DNA of 64,000 nt from Candidatus Krumholzibacteriia bacterium (GTDB taxonomy: Bacteria > Krumholzibacteriota > Krumholzibacteriia > WVZY01 > JAKEHA01), in assembly GCA_029865265.1 (NCBI GenBank), contig JAOUHG010000014.1, positions 1-64,000 of the forward strand, written 5' to 3'. The notes beneath the pieces were generated by a model, which was not told the DNA's origin, did no database searches, and worked only from the letters and a program-made list of their open reading frames with translations. Below are positions 7,602 to 16,572 of this stretch, one piece after another. A program made the position numbers and the translations under genes. The stretch's first letter is position 1. Every line of letters starts with the position of its first letter.

Positions 7602-8294
7602 CTAGTCCTTCTTGTCCTTCTCCTTGGCCTTCTCCTTGGCCTTCTCCTCGCCGGCCTCGCCCTCCGCACCGGGCTTGCGGATCAGCTCCGGCTCGGCCAC
7701 CGCTGCCTCTTCGGCCGGGGTCGCCACCGCCTCGACGATCGGCGGGAGCACGTTGGCCAGGGTGGCGTCGGGGTCGTCCATGAACTCGACGTTGGGGTAT
7801 GCCTCCGCGATGTCGCGGATGTGGATGGCGTCGTGGATGCGCAGTGCCGAAACGTCCACCGGGATCTCGTGCGGGATCTCGGCGGGCAGGCAGAGAATGT
7901 TCACGCTGCGCGTCCCGTGCTCCAGAATGCCGCCCTGATCCTTCACGCCCGCCGCGGTGCCGACGAGGTGTACCTGCACCTCGACGCGGATCTTCTCGGT
8001 GAGACTGATGCGCTGCAGGTCGACGTGCAGGAGGCGTCCGGTGGCCGGATGGCGCTGGACGTCGCGGATGATCGCGTTGAGCGCGGAACCGTCGCCGATG
8101 GACAGATCCACGATGGCGCTGTCCTGGTGTTTGCGCAGGATGTTGCGCACGTCCACCTCGGCGAGGGAAAGGCCCACCGGGGTCTCCTTGCGGCCGTAGA
8201 GCACCGCCGGCAGGCGGCCCGTCATGCGCAGCTTGCGCGCGACACCCTTTCCGGCACCATCACGAACTTCCGATTGAAGAGCATACCGTTCCAT
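7602..8294 (-). CDS. rplY: 50S ribosomal protein L25 / general stress protein Ctc
   Basis: 230 residues: the long (Ctc/TL5) form with an N-terminal 5S rRNA-binding domain (about 1-95; G-K-G-x-A-R-K-L-R, G-x-x-P-A-V-L-Y-G) and a C-terminal beta domain (about 96-190; H-E-I-P-V-D-V-S-A-L). The last 40 residues are a Lys/Glu tail (repeated E-K-A-K). It binds 5S rRNA in the large subunit. It lies 16 bases after prs and is followed by a clear terminator. Confidence 0.95.
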   Translation of the reverse strand: MERYALQSEVRDGAGKGVARKLRMTGRLPAVLYGRKETPVGLSLAEVDVRNILRKHQDSAIVDLSIGDGSALNAIIRDVQRHPATGRLLHVDLQRISLTEKIRVEVQVHLVGTAAGVKDQGGILEHGTRSVNILCLPAEIPHEIPVDVSALRIHDAIHIRDIAEAYPNVEFMDDPDATLANVLPPIVEAVATPAEEAAVAEPELIRKPGAEGEAGEEKAKEKAKEKDKKD

Positions 8295-8310
8295 GACCTA
8301 TCACCTTCCG

Positions 8311-9243
8311 CTACACGAAGAGCGTGCTGACCGACTCGTTGTAATGAATTCGCTTGATTGCCTCGGCAATGAGCCGGGAAATATCCAGAACCTCGACCTT
8401 GGGACATTCGTCGAACCGCGTGAAGGGCAGTGAGTTCGTCACCACGACTTCGCGAATCGGCGAATCCTGTATGAGCCGGCATGCATCGCCGGCGAATACC
8501 GCGTGTGTGGCACAAGCCACAACCGACCTGGCGCCCTTGTCCGACACTGCGCGGGCCGCCTTCACCAGCGTGCCGCCGGTAGTGATCATGTCGTCCAGGA
8601 TCACCACGTCGCGGCCACGCACGTCGCCGATGATGTTCATCACCTCGACGTTATCCTTCTCCGAGCGCCGCTTGTCGACGATGGCCAGGTCCACATTGAG
8701 ACGCTTGGCGAACGCCCGTCCGATCTTGGTGCTGCCCACGTCCGGGGACACGATCATCAGGTTGCTGGTGTCACCCTCGCGAATGTGATCGAGGATGACC
8801 GGCGCCGCAAACAGGTTGTCGGCCTGGATGTCGAAGAACCCCTGGATCTGCGTACTGTGCAGGTCCAGGGTCAGGACCCGGTTCGCCCCCGCCACTTCGA
8901 TCAGCTGCGCACACAGCTTGGCGGTAATGGGGACGCGCGGCTGGTCCTTGCGGTCCTGGCGCGCGTAACCGTAGTACGGCGTAACCACCGTGATCCGCTC
9001 CGCCGAGGCCAGAAAACACGCATTGAGCAGGATGAGCAGCTCCATGAGGTTCTCCGCCGGCGGTTGTGTGGACTGTATGATGAAGACATCCACACCGCGG
9101 ACGTTTTCGTTGATCTTGACCTGGATCTCGCCATCCGCAAAACGGTCGACGGTGACGTCCGAAAGCGGCACGCCCATCTGCTCAGCGACTTTTTCCGCCA
9201 GCGGCCGGTTGGCGTTGCCGGATATGAGCTTCAGACCGTCCAT
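8311..9243 (-). CDS. prs: Ribose-phosphate pyrophosphokinase (PRPP synthase)
   Basis: 310 residues, class I length. Diagnostic segments: F-x-D-G-E-I near the start, D-L-H-S-x-Q-I-Q-G-F-F and the PRPP loop V-I-L-D-D-M-I-T-T-G-G-T. It makes PRPP from ribose-5-phosphate and ATP for nucleotide, His and Trp synthesis. PRPP is also the donor for polyprenyl-phosphate phosphoribosylation, and such an enzyme (10699-11592) is encoded upstream in the same block. CTGGAG lies eight bases before the ATG. A tRNA-Gln gene sits immediately upstream. Confidence 0.97.
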   Translation of the reverse strand: MDGLKLISGNANRPLAEKVAEQMGVPLSDVTVDRFADGEIQVKINENVRGVDVFIIQSTQPPAENLMELLILLNACFLASAERITVVTPYYGYARQDRKDQPRVPITAKLCAQLIEVAGANRVLTLDLHSTQIQGFFDIQADNLFAAPVILDHIREGDTSNLMIVSPDVGSTKIGRAFAKRLNVDLAIVDKRRSEKDNVEVMNIIGDVRGRDVVILDDMITTGGTLVKAARAVSDKGARSVVACATHAVFAGDACRLIQDSPIREVVVTNSLPFTRFDECPKVEVLDISRLIAEAIKRIHYNESVSTLFV

Positions 9244-9296
9244 GTGCGAGCTCCAGAGATATGCAGGCCATCAGTTCGAAGTCCGGCGCCTGCCCG

Positions 9297-9371
9297 TGGT
9301 TGGGGCGGGAGGATTCGAACCTCCGAATGCTGGGACCAAAACCCAGTGACTTGCCGCTTGTCGACGCCCCA
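9297..9371 (-). tRNA. tRNA-Gln (TTG anticodon)
   Basis: The cloverleaf folds with acceptor TGGGGCG/CGCCCCA, anticodon arm CTGGG-TTTTGGT-CCCAG and T arm GGAGG-TTCGAAT-CCTCC. The discriminator is A, and CCA is encoded (9299-9297). It lies between spoVG and prs with no separate promoter seen, so it may be processed from the shared transcript. Confidence 0.95.
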
Positions 9372-9414
9372 GAAAAAAGTGGAGAAGGATTCGCTCGAGG
9401 GAGTTGCGCGTGCC

Positions 9415-9705
9415 CTAGCGTTCCGGCACGTGCGGGGTCTCTACGTTCGCCCGTTCCTTTTCCCGCTGGTACTCGTCGAGAATGATTCGCTCCATCTCCT
9501 CGCGAGCATCGTTGTTGATCGGGTGCGCGATATCCTGATACTCACCGTCCTTGCGGCGGCGGCTCGGCATCGCTACGAATGTCCCGGTCTTCCCCTCGAT
9601 GATTTTGAGACCGCGGATGACGAAGGCGTCGTCGAGCGTAATACTGGCAAACGCCTTCAGCTTTGCGTCGTCGCGCAGGGAAACACGCACTTCGGTGATC
9701 TTCAT
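9415..9705 (-). CDS. spoVG: SpoVG-family regulator
   Basis: 96 residues, full SpoVG length. The sequence follows the family throughout: M-K-I-T-E-V-R-V, L-K-A-F-A-S-I-T-L-D, F-V-I-R-G-L-K-I-I-E-G, F-V-A-M-P-S-R and Y-x-D-I-A-H-P-I. SpoVG proteins are small nucleic-acid-binding regulators (septation in Bacillus, RNA/DNA binding elsewhere). The position between ispE and prs is the ancestral gene neighbourhood also seen in Bacillus. Confidence 0.96.
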   Translation of the reverse strand: MKITEVRVSLRDDAKLKAFASITLDDAFVIRGLKIIEGKTGTFVAMPSRRRKDGEYQDIAHPINNDAREEMERIILDEYQREKERANVETPHVPER

Positions 9706-9753
9706 CGGGTCCCCTTCCTCTGCAAGCCGACACTCACTGCCGCAGGTGCGGTC

Positions 9754-10683
9754 TCACCGAATGTCCACCGCCTGCTTCGCCGGTTTCGCGACCGAGGTGA
9801 ACAAACCCCTCACCGAAAATCGCTCAGCGACTTCTGCGGCGCGCGTTTCGCGATCGAAGATCGCATACACGGCTGACCCGCTTCCAGTCATTGACGCAAA
9901 GAAAGGCCGTTCCGACTGCAACTGCTCGAGGAGCCCCGCGACTTCGGGATGGCTGGGAAGCACCACGTCCTCCAACGCATTCCTGAACGGCAGCCGGCTC
10001 CTCGGAAATCTCGCCAGCGCGGAATTGGCCGACCTCAGGTTAAGACGGTGCCTGTGGGTTGTCAATCGAAAATTGAATTGGGAGTAAACCCAAGCCGTGG
10101 ATATGCTTACCTTTGGCTTAACGATCACAAAAATCCCCCGTTTGAGAGGCTCCAGCGGGGTCAAAATCTCCCCCCTTCCGCGCCCCAGCATGGTCCCGCC
10201 CCGCAGCATGAACGGCACATCGCTGCCGATGGAAGCGGCCACCGTCTGCATCTCTTCCGGGGTCACGGTGAGCCCCAGGCCCCGCACCACCGCCAGCAGG
10301 ACGCCGGCGGCGTCCGCGCTGCCACCCCCCAGGCCCGCCCCCGGCGGTATGTGCTTGTCGATGCGGATACGCGCGCCCAGCGACGGCCCCGCCAGCGGGC
10401 GCATGGCCACGATGGCCCGGTGGCACAGGTTGGCGGCGTCGGTGGGGATGCCGGGCTCGTCGCACGCGATGTCCACGCGGGCATCGGCGGTGAGCTCCAC
10501 CCGCAGGTGATCGGCCAGGTCGACGCTCTGCAGCACGGTCTCGATCTCGTGGTAACCGTCTTCGCGCCGGCGGATGATCTCCAGGCCGAGGTTCACCTTG
10601 GCGCGCGCGGTGACCTCCTGCGCGGGCGCGCTGCCCGCGCGTTCGGCGGCGCGGTCATGGGAACGGAAGGTACGCGGCGTCAC
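9754..10683 (-). CDS. ispE: 4-diphosphocytidyl-2-C-methyl-D-erythritol kinase
   Basis: 309 residues, a GHMP kinase of the MEP isoprenoid pathway. Seen: A-R-A-K-V-N-L-G-L-E near residue 27, the ATP loop P-P-G-A-G-L-G-G-G-S-A-D-A-A, G-S-D-V-P-F and the C-terminal M-T-G-S-G-S-A-V. It phosphorylates CDP-methylerythritol, supplying precursors of the polyprenyl carriers used by the neighbouring glycan genes. The start is GTG with GAGGAG ten bases upstream; this gives about 25 residues more than many homologues, so a later start is possible. It is 15 bases after the UbiA-family gene. Confidence 0.94.
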   Translation of the reverse strand: MTPRTFRSHDRAAERAGSAPAQEVTARAKVNLGLEIIRRREDGYHEIETVLQSVDLADHLRVELTADARVDIACDEPGIPTDAANLCHRAIVAMRPLAGPSLGARIRIDKHIPPGAGLGGGSADAAGVLLAVVRGLGLTVTPEEMQTVAASIGSDVPFMLRGGTMLGRGRGEILTPLEPLKRGIFVIVKPKVSISTAWVYSQFNFRLTTHRHRLNLRSANSALARFPRSRLPFRNALEDVVLPSHPEVAGLLEQLQSERPFFASMTGSGSAVYAIFDRETRAAEVAERFSVRGLFTSVAKPAKQAVDIR

Positions 10684-10698
10684 CGGGAACCCATCTCC

Positions 10699-11592
10699 TC
10701 ACGCGCCGCCCAGAATGAGCACGACGAGGAGAATCCACAGGACCACGTCGATCAGGATGAAGCGTTCGTGCAGCAGGAGGTCGGAGGGGCTGCCGCCCTT
10801 TTCCTTGGTGTAGACCAGGTACAGGTAGCGCATGACGCCGATCAGGACCAGCGGAACCGTGTACACGAGATTGCTGGTCCCGAACTTCTCCACCGTCTCC
10901 GGCCAGATGGTGTACAGCGCGTACGACAGCACCGACCCGCCCGCGGAGATGCCCACCAGCTGGTCGAGCAGGGCCGGCGAGTACTCCTGCAGCGTCTCGC
11001 GGTGGTTGCCGGGGTTCTCGACGAAGAGCAACTCGTGGCGCCGCTTGCAGAAGGCGAGGAACAACGAGAGGAAGAGCGTACAGATGAGCAGCCACGGCGA
11101 GATCTCGATGTTTTCGCCGAAGCCGTGCAGCGCCTCCACGCCGGCGATGGCGCGCAGCACGAACGAGAGCGATATGCTCATCGCGTCCAGCAGAACGATC
11201 CGCTTGAGGAAGAACGAGTAGAGAAAATTCAGAACGAAGAAGGCACAGGCGACCACCAGGAAGTTGGTGCCGATCCGCCACGACAGATAGATGCCCGCCA
11301 GCATGCCGATCACCGCGGCCGCCACCGCCGCCTGCGGCCGCAGCGCGCCCGACGCGAGCGGGCGGTTTCGTTTCATGGGGTGCTGCCGGTCCCTGGGCAG
11401 GTCCGCGAGGTCGTTGACGATGTAGATCACGCCGGAGAGCAGGCACAGGATGAAGAAGGCCTCCACGCTCCTCAGCACCATCGCGGGGTTGTCGAAATTG
11501 CGCGAGAAGATCAACGCCGCGAACACGACCAGGTTCTTGGTCCACTGCCGCGGGCGCATCGAGCCGATGATATGCAGGAGCTGTTTCGCCAT
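10699..11592 (-). CDS. UbiA-family prenyltransferase, polyprenyl-phosphate phosphoribosyltransferase-like
   Basis: 297 residues with about nine membrane helices. The first loop carries R-P-x-Q-W-T-K-N and the second the Asp motif N-D-L-A-D-L-P-R-D-R followed by H-P-M-K-R-N-R-P-L-A-S-G. That pattern is typical of decaprenyl-phosphate phosphoribose synthase (the mycobacterial arabinan precursor enzyme) rather than quinone UbiA. It would transfer phosphoribose from PRPP to a polyprenyl phosphate. The start is fixed by ATGA overlap with the upstream fusion gene. Its place in a glycan operon, with prs downstream in the same block, supports the reading; the exact lipid and sugar products are unproven. 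Confidence 0.8.
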   Translation of the reverse strand: MAKQLLHIIGSMRPRQWTKNLVVFAALIFSRNFDNPAMVLRSVEAFFILCLLSGVIYIVNDLADLPRDRQHPMKRNRPLASGALRPQAAVAAAVIGMLAGIYLSWRIGTNFLVVACAFFVLNFLYSFFLKRIVLLDAMSISLSFVLRAIAGVEALHGFGENIEISPWLLICTLFLSLFLAFCKRRHELLFVENPGNHRETLQEYSPALLDQLVGISAGGSVLSYALYTIWPETVEKFGTSNLVYTVPLVLIGVMRYLYLVYTKEKGGSPSDLLLHERFILIDVVLWILLVVLILGGA

Positions 11593-14318
11593 CACACCTC
11601 CGGCCGCTCCAGGACGGCTTCGCGGCGCGGCGTGACATGGTAGAGCTGCGCGGCAATCGCATGCAGCCACTCATCCCGCTCCGCGTGGCTGGTCCGGGTC
11701 GGGCCCGCAGCCGCCAGCCGGCGGAACGGTTCCGCCGCGGGAAACAGCGGGCTCAACACCCGCCGCACGCCGTCGACGCCGCACTCATCGATGTGTTCAC
11801 CCGGGAACACGGGGACACGCCCGGGAGGACCGGCGACGGGGCCGGGTGAACCGGCCGCAACGGCGCCGTGCGCACCCGCGAGAACGTACTCGCGCCCCGG
11901 CGTCGTCACATAGATGCCGCGAAACGCTCCTGACGCAATCTCCACCACGCAGCGCGCGGCTTCCGGCTCGGCCAGGTCGAACGTCACCTCCGCGGACGAG
12001 CGGGACAGAACGCCGGCGGTGAGTACGCGCGGGAGGCGCAGTACGGCGGCGGAGTTGGTGCCGGTGCGGCTCAGGAGGGTTGCCTCCATTACCGCCGCAA
12101 TGGCGGTCTCCCGGTCACCGGGGCGCGCTCCTTCCCAGCGGCTCACGACCACCAGGCGGCTGCCGGGCCGCGCATCCCACACCGCCTGCGACAGCGCATC
12201 CGTCTCGCGCACCAGATGGTGCCACGCAAAATCGTCGTCGTTGATGACCGGCGCGGACACCACGTTCACCGCGTGCAGCACCAGATCCGGCCTGACCGAC
12301 GCGACGATCCCGCAGGCGTCATCCACCAGGGGTCCCGCACACACCGCCACGCCATCCGGTACGGCACCGCCGGTCATGGTGGGATCGTCCACGTGTACGA
12401 CGACCTCGGCGCCCGCCTCCCGCAGCGCGCTCACCAGCGCGCCGCCCATGCCGGCGCCGGCGTGGGTCACCAGGACGGTTCTTCCCTTCAGCCCCGCCAC
12501 CGCCCGCGGGCTCATCGCTCCGCGCCTGCCCAGCACGGTCGCAACGCGATCGAGCGCGATCGCTGCAGGAACCGCATCCCCCACCGCGCCGGGCGCGGGT
12601 TCGATGGAAACCCCGGCGCTGCGCGCGCGCGCCACCCACTGCGAGGCGGCGGCCTCAGCGCTGTCCGCGTGCGCGTACACCAGCGCGTCCACCCGGAAGC
12701 GCCGGCACACGCTCGCGAGTTCGTCGCCGGGACCCTGCACGGGCACGCCGTGGATCAAGAGGCCGATGGTGGCGGGATCGTCGTCCACGAAACAGACAAC
12801 GGAATGCTGCGGTCCACGCGCGTTCAACTCCCGCGCCGCCCGCTCGGCGGCGTCACCGGATCCGATCACCGCAAAGCGCCGCGCGTCTCCGCCCTGGTTC
12901 TCGCGCCCGATTTCGTGGAACAACCGCGTCGAAAAACGAACCCCGAGGATGAGCGAGATCAAAAGGAAGTACTCGATCAGAAACAGCGCTCGCGGGAAGG
13001 CAACGAAACGGTAGAGCAGCACCACGGCGGCGAGGATGATGGCCGACCCGACGCTGACCGCCTTGATCACGCGGACCACGTCGCCGGTGGTGGTGTAGCG
13101 CCACATGCTGCGGTACAGGCCGAACTTGAAGAAGCACGCGCTGCGCACGATGATCACGATGGGCAACGCGCGCAGCACCGCCCTTCCCTCCGCCTCGGTG
13201 AACTGGAACCCCATGCGCAGGAAGTACGCCCCCAGGTAGGCCACCGCGATGGCCGCCAGGTCCGTGGTCACCACCAACAACGTGCGGCGTTCCCAGACCA
13301 GCCGATCGCCGCGTTCCATCCCGCGGATCTTCAGGATGGCCAGGGTGAAGGCCGCCATCCACGCCACACCCAGGAAGGGCGCAAACCACTCGCCGGCACG
13401 CACGTACAGGAGCGCACTGGCGCCCAGCAGGATGGTCACCAGGTACTCCAGCAGCGTCACCTGTTTGTGGTTGAGACCGATCTGCAGCAAGCGCTGGTAG
13501 TAGTGCGTACGGTGGGGCTGGAACAGCTTCTCGCGCCGCAGGAGCCGGTTCACCACCGTCAACCCCGCGTCCAGGTAGAGCGAGGAGAGCAGCAGCAGAG
13601 GAACAAAAATGGGAATCTCCGGCACGGCGCGGTTTCCCGCCACTGCCAGGTAGGCAAAGACGTATCCAAAGAACGTGCTTCCTCCGTCGCCCATGAAGAG
13701 CCGTGACGGGGGAAAGTTGTACTGAAGAAAACCGAGCGCTGCACCCGCGACCGCGAACAGCAGCACCGCGAACATCGGCTGTCCCACCATGCTGGCCACG
13801 ATGGCAAGGAACGCGGACGAAATGAGGGCGCTGCCGGCGGCGAGTCCGTCGATGCCGTCGATGAAGTTGTAGAAATTGACACTGGTGAGGAACACCAGCG
13901 CGGTGAGGGGGATGGAGAGCCAGCCGAGTTCCAGCGTTCCCACCACCGGCAGGGTGACCGTATCGATGACCACGCCTGCCCAGATCGCGATGGCCGCCGC
14001 CAGCCCCTGGGCCACGAAACGCAACCCGACCCCCACGCCACGCCAGTCGTCCCACAGACCCACCCCAAACAGGATCGCGCAGCCACCCGCCATGGGAAGG
14101 AAGGCGCGCAGCTCCGGGCGCGCCACGCACAGCCACGCGTAGGTCAGGAAGAACGCGGTCACGATGGCGATACCGCCAAAGCGCGGCTTGGGGTGATCGT
14201 GCGAACTGCGCTCGGACGGGACGTCGACGAACGCGCGCGCCGGCGGCCGCCGGAGCAGGAGCCGGGTGCCGGCGTAGGAAAGCGCCAGCGCGGAAAGGAA
14301 TGCCAGTAATGTGACCAT
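11592..14318 (-). CDS. Fusion: WecA/MraY-like sugar-1-P transferase + PglF/FlaA1-like (degenerate) dehydratase
   Basis: 908 residues. Residues 1-345 form a polytopic polyprenyl-phosphate sugar-1-P transferase with W-D-D (89-91), N-F-I-D-G-I-D-G-L-A (151-160), G-D-G-G (210-213) and P-H-R-T-H-Y-Y-Q-R-L (268-277), all as in WecA/Rfe/TagO. Residues about 345-470 are a four-helix membrane domain, then a Rossmann domain (I-G-S-G-D-A, 485-490) and an SDR-like domain (about 610-830) as in PglF/WbpM/CapD. The nucleotide loop survives (G-A-G-M-G-G, 621-626), but the S/T-x-D-K and M/Y-x-x-x-K catalytic segments are not recognisable around 720-750. It probably starts a lipid-linked glycan, with the C-terminal half regulatory or structural. 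Confidence 0.82.
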   Translation of the reverse strand: MVTLLAFLSALALSYAGTRLLLRRPPARAFVDVPSERSSHDHPKPRFGGIAIVTAFFLTYAWLCVARPELRAFLPMAGGCAILFGVGLWDDWRGVGVGLRFVAQGLAAAIAIWAGVVIDTVTLPVVGTLELGWLSIPLTALVFLTSVNFYNFIDGIDGLAAGSALISSAFLAIVASMVGQPMFAVLLFAVAGAALGFLQYNFPPSRLFMGDGGSTFFGYVFAYLAVAGNRAVPEIPIFVPLLLLSSLYLDAGLTVVNRLLRREKLFQPHRTHYYQRLLQIGLNHKQVTLLEYLVTILLGASALLYVRAGEWFAPFLGVAWMAAFTLAILKIRGMERGDRLVWERRTLLVVTTDLAAIAVAYLGAYFLRMGFQFTEAEGRAVLRALPIVIIVRSACFFKFGLYRSMWRYTTTGDVVRVIKAVSVGSAIILAAVVLLYRFVAFPRALFLIEYFLLISLILGVRFSTRLFHEIGRENQGGDARRFAVIGSGDAAERAARELNARGPQHSVVCFVDDDPATIGLLIHGVPVQGPGDELASVCRRFRVDALVYAHADSAEAAASQWVARARSAGVSIEPAPGAVGDAVPAAIALDRVATVLGRRGAMSPRAVAGLKGRTVLVTHAGAGMGGALVSALREAGAEVVVHVDDPTMTGGAVPDGVAVCAGPLVDDACGIVASVRPDLVLHAVNVVSAPVINDDDFAWHHLVRETDALSQAVWDARPGSRLVVVSRWEGARPGDRETAIAAVMEATLLSRTGTNSAAVLRLPRVLTAGVLSRSSAEVTFDLAEPEAARCVVEIASGAFRGIYVTTPGREYVLAGAHGAVAAGSPGPVAGPPGRVPVFPGEHIDECGVDGVRRVLSPLFPAAEPFRRLAAAGPTRTSHAERDEWLHAIAAQLYHVTPRREAVLERPEV

Positions 14319-14376
14319 GGGATCGGCGTTTGATGCGGCCTACAGAATAGGCCCCGGATGCGCGGAGGCTCAAGTG

Positions 14377-15336
14377 CTATCCGGCGCCACTTTCCCGGGC
14401 GGCAACCACCGCCGGCATGGCCCGCTCCAGGTCCCATTCCGGTGCAAAGCCCAGCGTGGGAAAGCGGGCGGAGCGGAACTCAGCGGAACCGAACAGTTTT
14501 CGGTAGGCGTCGCCATCGAAGGGTGCGCGCCGGTGCAGCAGGCGCCCGGCGACGTCACCCACCCCGGCCAGCGCGCCAAACAGGAACAACGGCGGTGTCA
14601 CCCGTGGCGCCTCCCGTCCCATCGCACGCAGGATCCAGCGGTAGATCTCGTGCGTCGAGTAGGTACGGCCGTCGGTCACGGTGAATGTGCCGCCCGCGGC
14701 CCGGCTCTCGCTGGCCGCGAGCACCATCGCGCGGGCCGCGTCCTGCACATGGATCATCGAACGCCGGTTGTGCACCTCGGGCACGGGCGGAAACCGGCGT
14801 CGCGCCACCGCATCGATCATGCGCGCCAGATTTCCAGGAAGCCCCGGTCCGTACACGAGCGGGAAGCGCAGGACGACAGGCTCGGCCACCACACTCAGGA
14901 GGAACTGTTCGGACGCGAGCTTGCTGCGCGCGTAGGCAGTCGACGGCGCCGGCACGGCGTCCTCCTCGACGGCATGGGGTCCCCCATCGCCCAGCACCGA
15001 CACGCTGCTCGCGAGCACCACGCGCGCCACTCCGGCTGCCGCGGCGGCTTCGCACACCCGCCGCGCGCCGGCAACGTTACCGGCCAGGAAGTATGCGTCG
15101 TCGTCCAGCGCCACGCCGTGCGCGTGCGCAACACCGGCGCAGTGCAGGATCGCGTCGACGCCGTCGACCAGCGCTCCGTCCAGCGGCCGCGCGAGGTCGG
15201 CGCGGACCGCCTCGTCCCAGGGCCCGTCCGCGGACACGGTGCGCGACGTCGCGCGCACGTGCGCGTTCCCGTCGAGCGCCGTACACACGGCGCGGCCGAT
15301 GAAGCCGGTGGCACCGGTAACCAGAACGCACTTCAT
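14377..15336 (-). CDS. NAD-dependent sugar-nucleotide epimerase/dehydratase (extended SDR)
   Basis: 319 residues. The N-terminal Rossmann motif V-T-G-A-T-G-F-I-G-R is followed by D-L-A-R-P, a Ser at the A-S-S-V-S-V-L-G strand and the Y-A-R-S-K (Y-x-x-x-K) catalytic pair near residue 135. Closest families are UDP-glucose 4-epimerase/GalE-like SDRs acting on nucleotide sugars. It overlaps the preceding glycosyltransferase by the ATGA junction (15333-15336) and is 58 bases before the WecA-PglF fusion, so it belongs to the polysaccharide operon. The substrate cannot be read from sequence. Confidence 0.85.
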   Translation of the reverse strand: MKCVLVTGATGFIGRAVCTALDGNAHVRATSRTVSADGPWDEAVRADLARPLDGALVDGVDAILHCAGVAHAHGVALDDDAYFLAGNVAGARRVCEAAAAAGVARVVLASSVSVLGDGGPHAVEEDAVPAPSTAYARSKLASEQFLLSVVAEPVVLRFPLVYGPGLPGNLARMIDAVARRRFPPVPEVHNRRSMIHVQDAARAMVLAASESRAAGGTFTVTDGRTYSTHEIYRWILRAMGREAPRVTPPLFLFGALAGVGDVAGRLLHRRAPFDGDAYRKLFGSAEFRSARFPTLGFAPEWDLERAMPAVVAARESGAG

Positions 15337-16532
15337 CGAGCCTCACCAATCCCGATCGCACCCCGGTAGAGCGCGAGCATCTGCGCCACGATATGCCGGT
15401 CGGAGTAGTGCTGCTCCACCAGCGCGCGGGCGCGCGCACCCATGCGCACGCGCAGCGCCGCATCCCCGGCCAGGCGTGCGAGTGCAGCGGCCAGCGCCGG
15501 CGCGTCGTGCAGCGGAACCAGGAATCCGTTGTCACCGTCGCGCACCAGGTCGCGGCACCCGGGAACATCGCTGGCAACCAGCGGGCGCGCGCACGACGCC
15601 GCCTCGAGCAGGGTGCGCGGCATGCCCTCCCGGTAGCTGGGCAGCACGGCCACGTGGCACGCGGCCCACACCGCCGGCATGTCGTCACAACGCCGCCGCC
15701 ACTCGATCAAGCCCTCGCCATGCCAGGCGCGCAGCTCCGCTTCCGTCACCGTGTCGGGATTCTCCGGGTCGGGATCGCCCACCAGGACCACCCGCAGCGC
15801 GCATTGCTCGTGGCGCAGGATGCGGGCCGCGTCCACCAGCTGCACGATCCCCTTGGGGCGGATCAGCCGGCTCGCGAGCACCGCCGTCACCGGTCCGTCC
15901 GGTTCCGGCGACGGGGCGAAGGCCTCCGTATCCACGCCCGAGCCGGCCACCAGGTGCACGCGCGCCATCGGGAAGAGCGCTCCGTTGCGCACGTCGGCGA
16001 GATCGTCCGCGTTCTGCACCACCAGATGCGAACGGGGCCGGGCGAGCACGCGCCGGAACGCCGCCCCCATGGTGGCACGCAACGCGCGCGCACGGCGCCG
16101 TTGCGAAACGGAAACAAAGCCGAACCCGGCGATGGTATGGATCTGCGCCGGCCCGCCCGCAGCCAGCGCCGCCATTCCACCGTACAACGCCGCCTTCACG
16201 CCCACGTGGTGCACCAGATCGGGTCGTTCACGCCGGTAGAGTGCCGCGAGATCCGCCACCGCCGCGGCTTCCGCGATCACGTCCCGCGAACCCCGGCGCC
16301 ACGCCAGCGGCGCCAGGCGGAATCCCTCGCGTTCGATGCGCTCGCCGTGGCGATCCACGCGCGTTGCCACCGTGACCCGCGCCCCCGCGGCGGTCGCCGC
16401 GCGCGCCAGCGCCAGGCGGTGCGACCAGAACATCCAGTCCTCGTTGACCACGATGATCACCCGCGCGGGGCGACGGTCCACCTGCAGGCGTTCAGACATC
16501 GTCCGCGCACCGGCCGGAATCGGTTTCTGCAT
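15333..16532 (-). CDS. Glycosyltransferase family 4
   Basis: About 399 residues from the ATG at 16532 (TTG at 16547 and ATG at 16499 are alternatives; no site decides). GT-B fold: an N-terminal half with N-E-D-W-M-F-W-S-H-R and a Gly-Ala-rich helix, and a C-terminal GT4 domain with S-R-L-I-R-P-K-G, then P-S-Y-R-E-G-M-P-R-T-L-L-E-A with the conserved E-x-x-x-x-x-x-E pair, and V-x-S-D-V-P-G-C-R-D. Related to WbnK/capsular galactosyl- or GalNAc-transferase-like proteins. It adds a sugar to a lipid-linked glycan on the cytoplasmic face. It lies between gmhA and the SDR epimerase. Confidence 0.87.
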   Translation of the reverse strand: MQKPIPAGARTMSERLQVDRRPARVIIVVNEDWMFWSHRLALARAATAAGARVTVATRVDRHGERIEREGFRLAPLAWRRGSRDVIAEAAAVADLAALYRRERPDLVHHVGVKAALYGGMAALAAGGPAQIHTIAGFGFVSVSQRRRARALRATMGAAFRRVLARPRSHLVVQNADDLADVRNGALFPMARVHLVAGSGVDTEAFAPSPEPDGPVTAVLASRLIRPKGIVQLVDAARILRHEQCALRVVLVGDPDPENPDTVTEAELRAWHGEGLIEWRRRCDDMPAVWAACHVAVLPSYREGMPRTLLEAASCARPLVASDVPGCRDLVRDGDNGFLVPLHDAPALAAALARLAGDAALRVRMGARARALVEQHYSDRHIVAQMLALYRGAIGIGEAR

Positions 16533-16572
16533 GACGGGTAGGAGCAAGGACGCGCACCGCGCCTCCGTGGGA

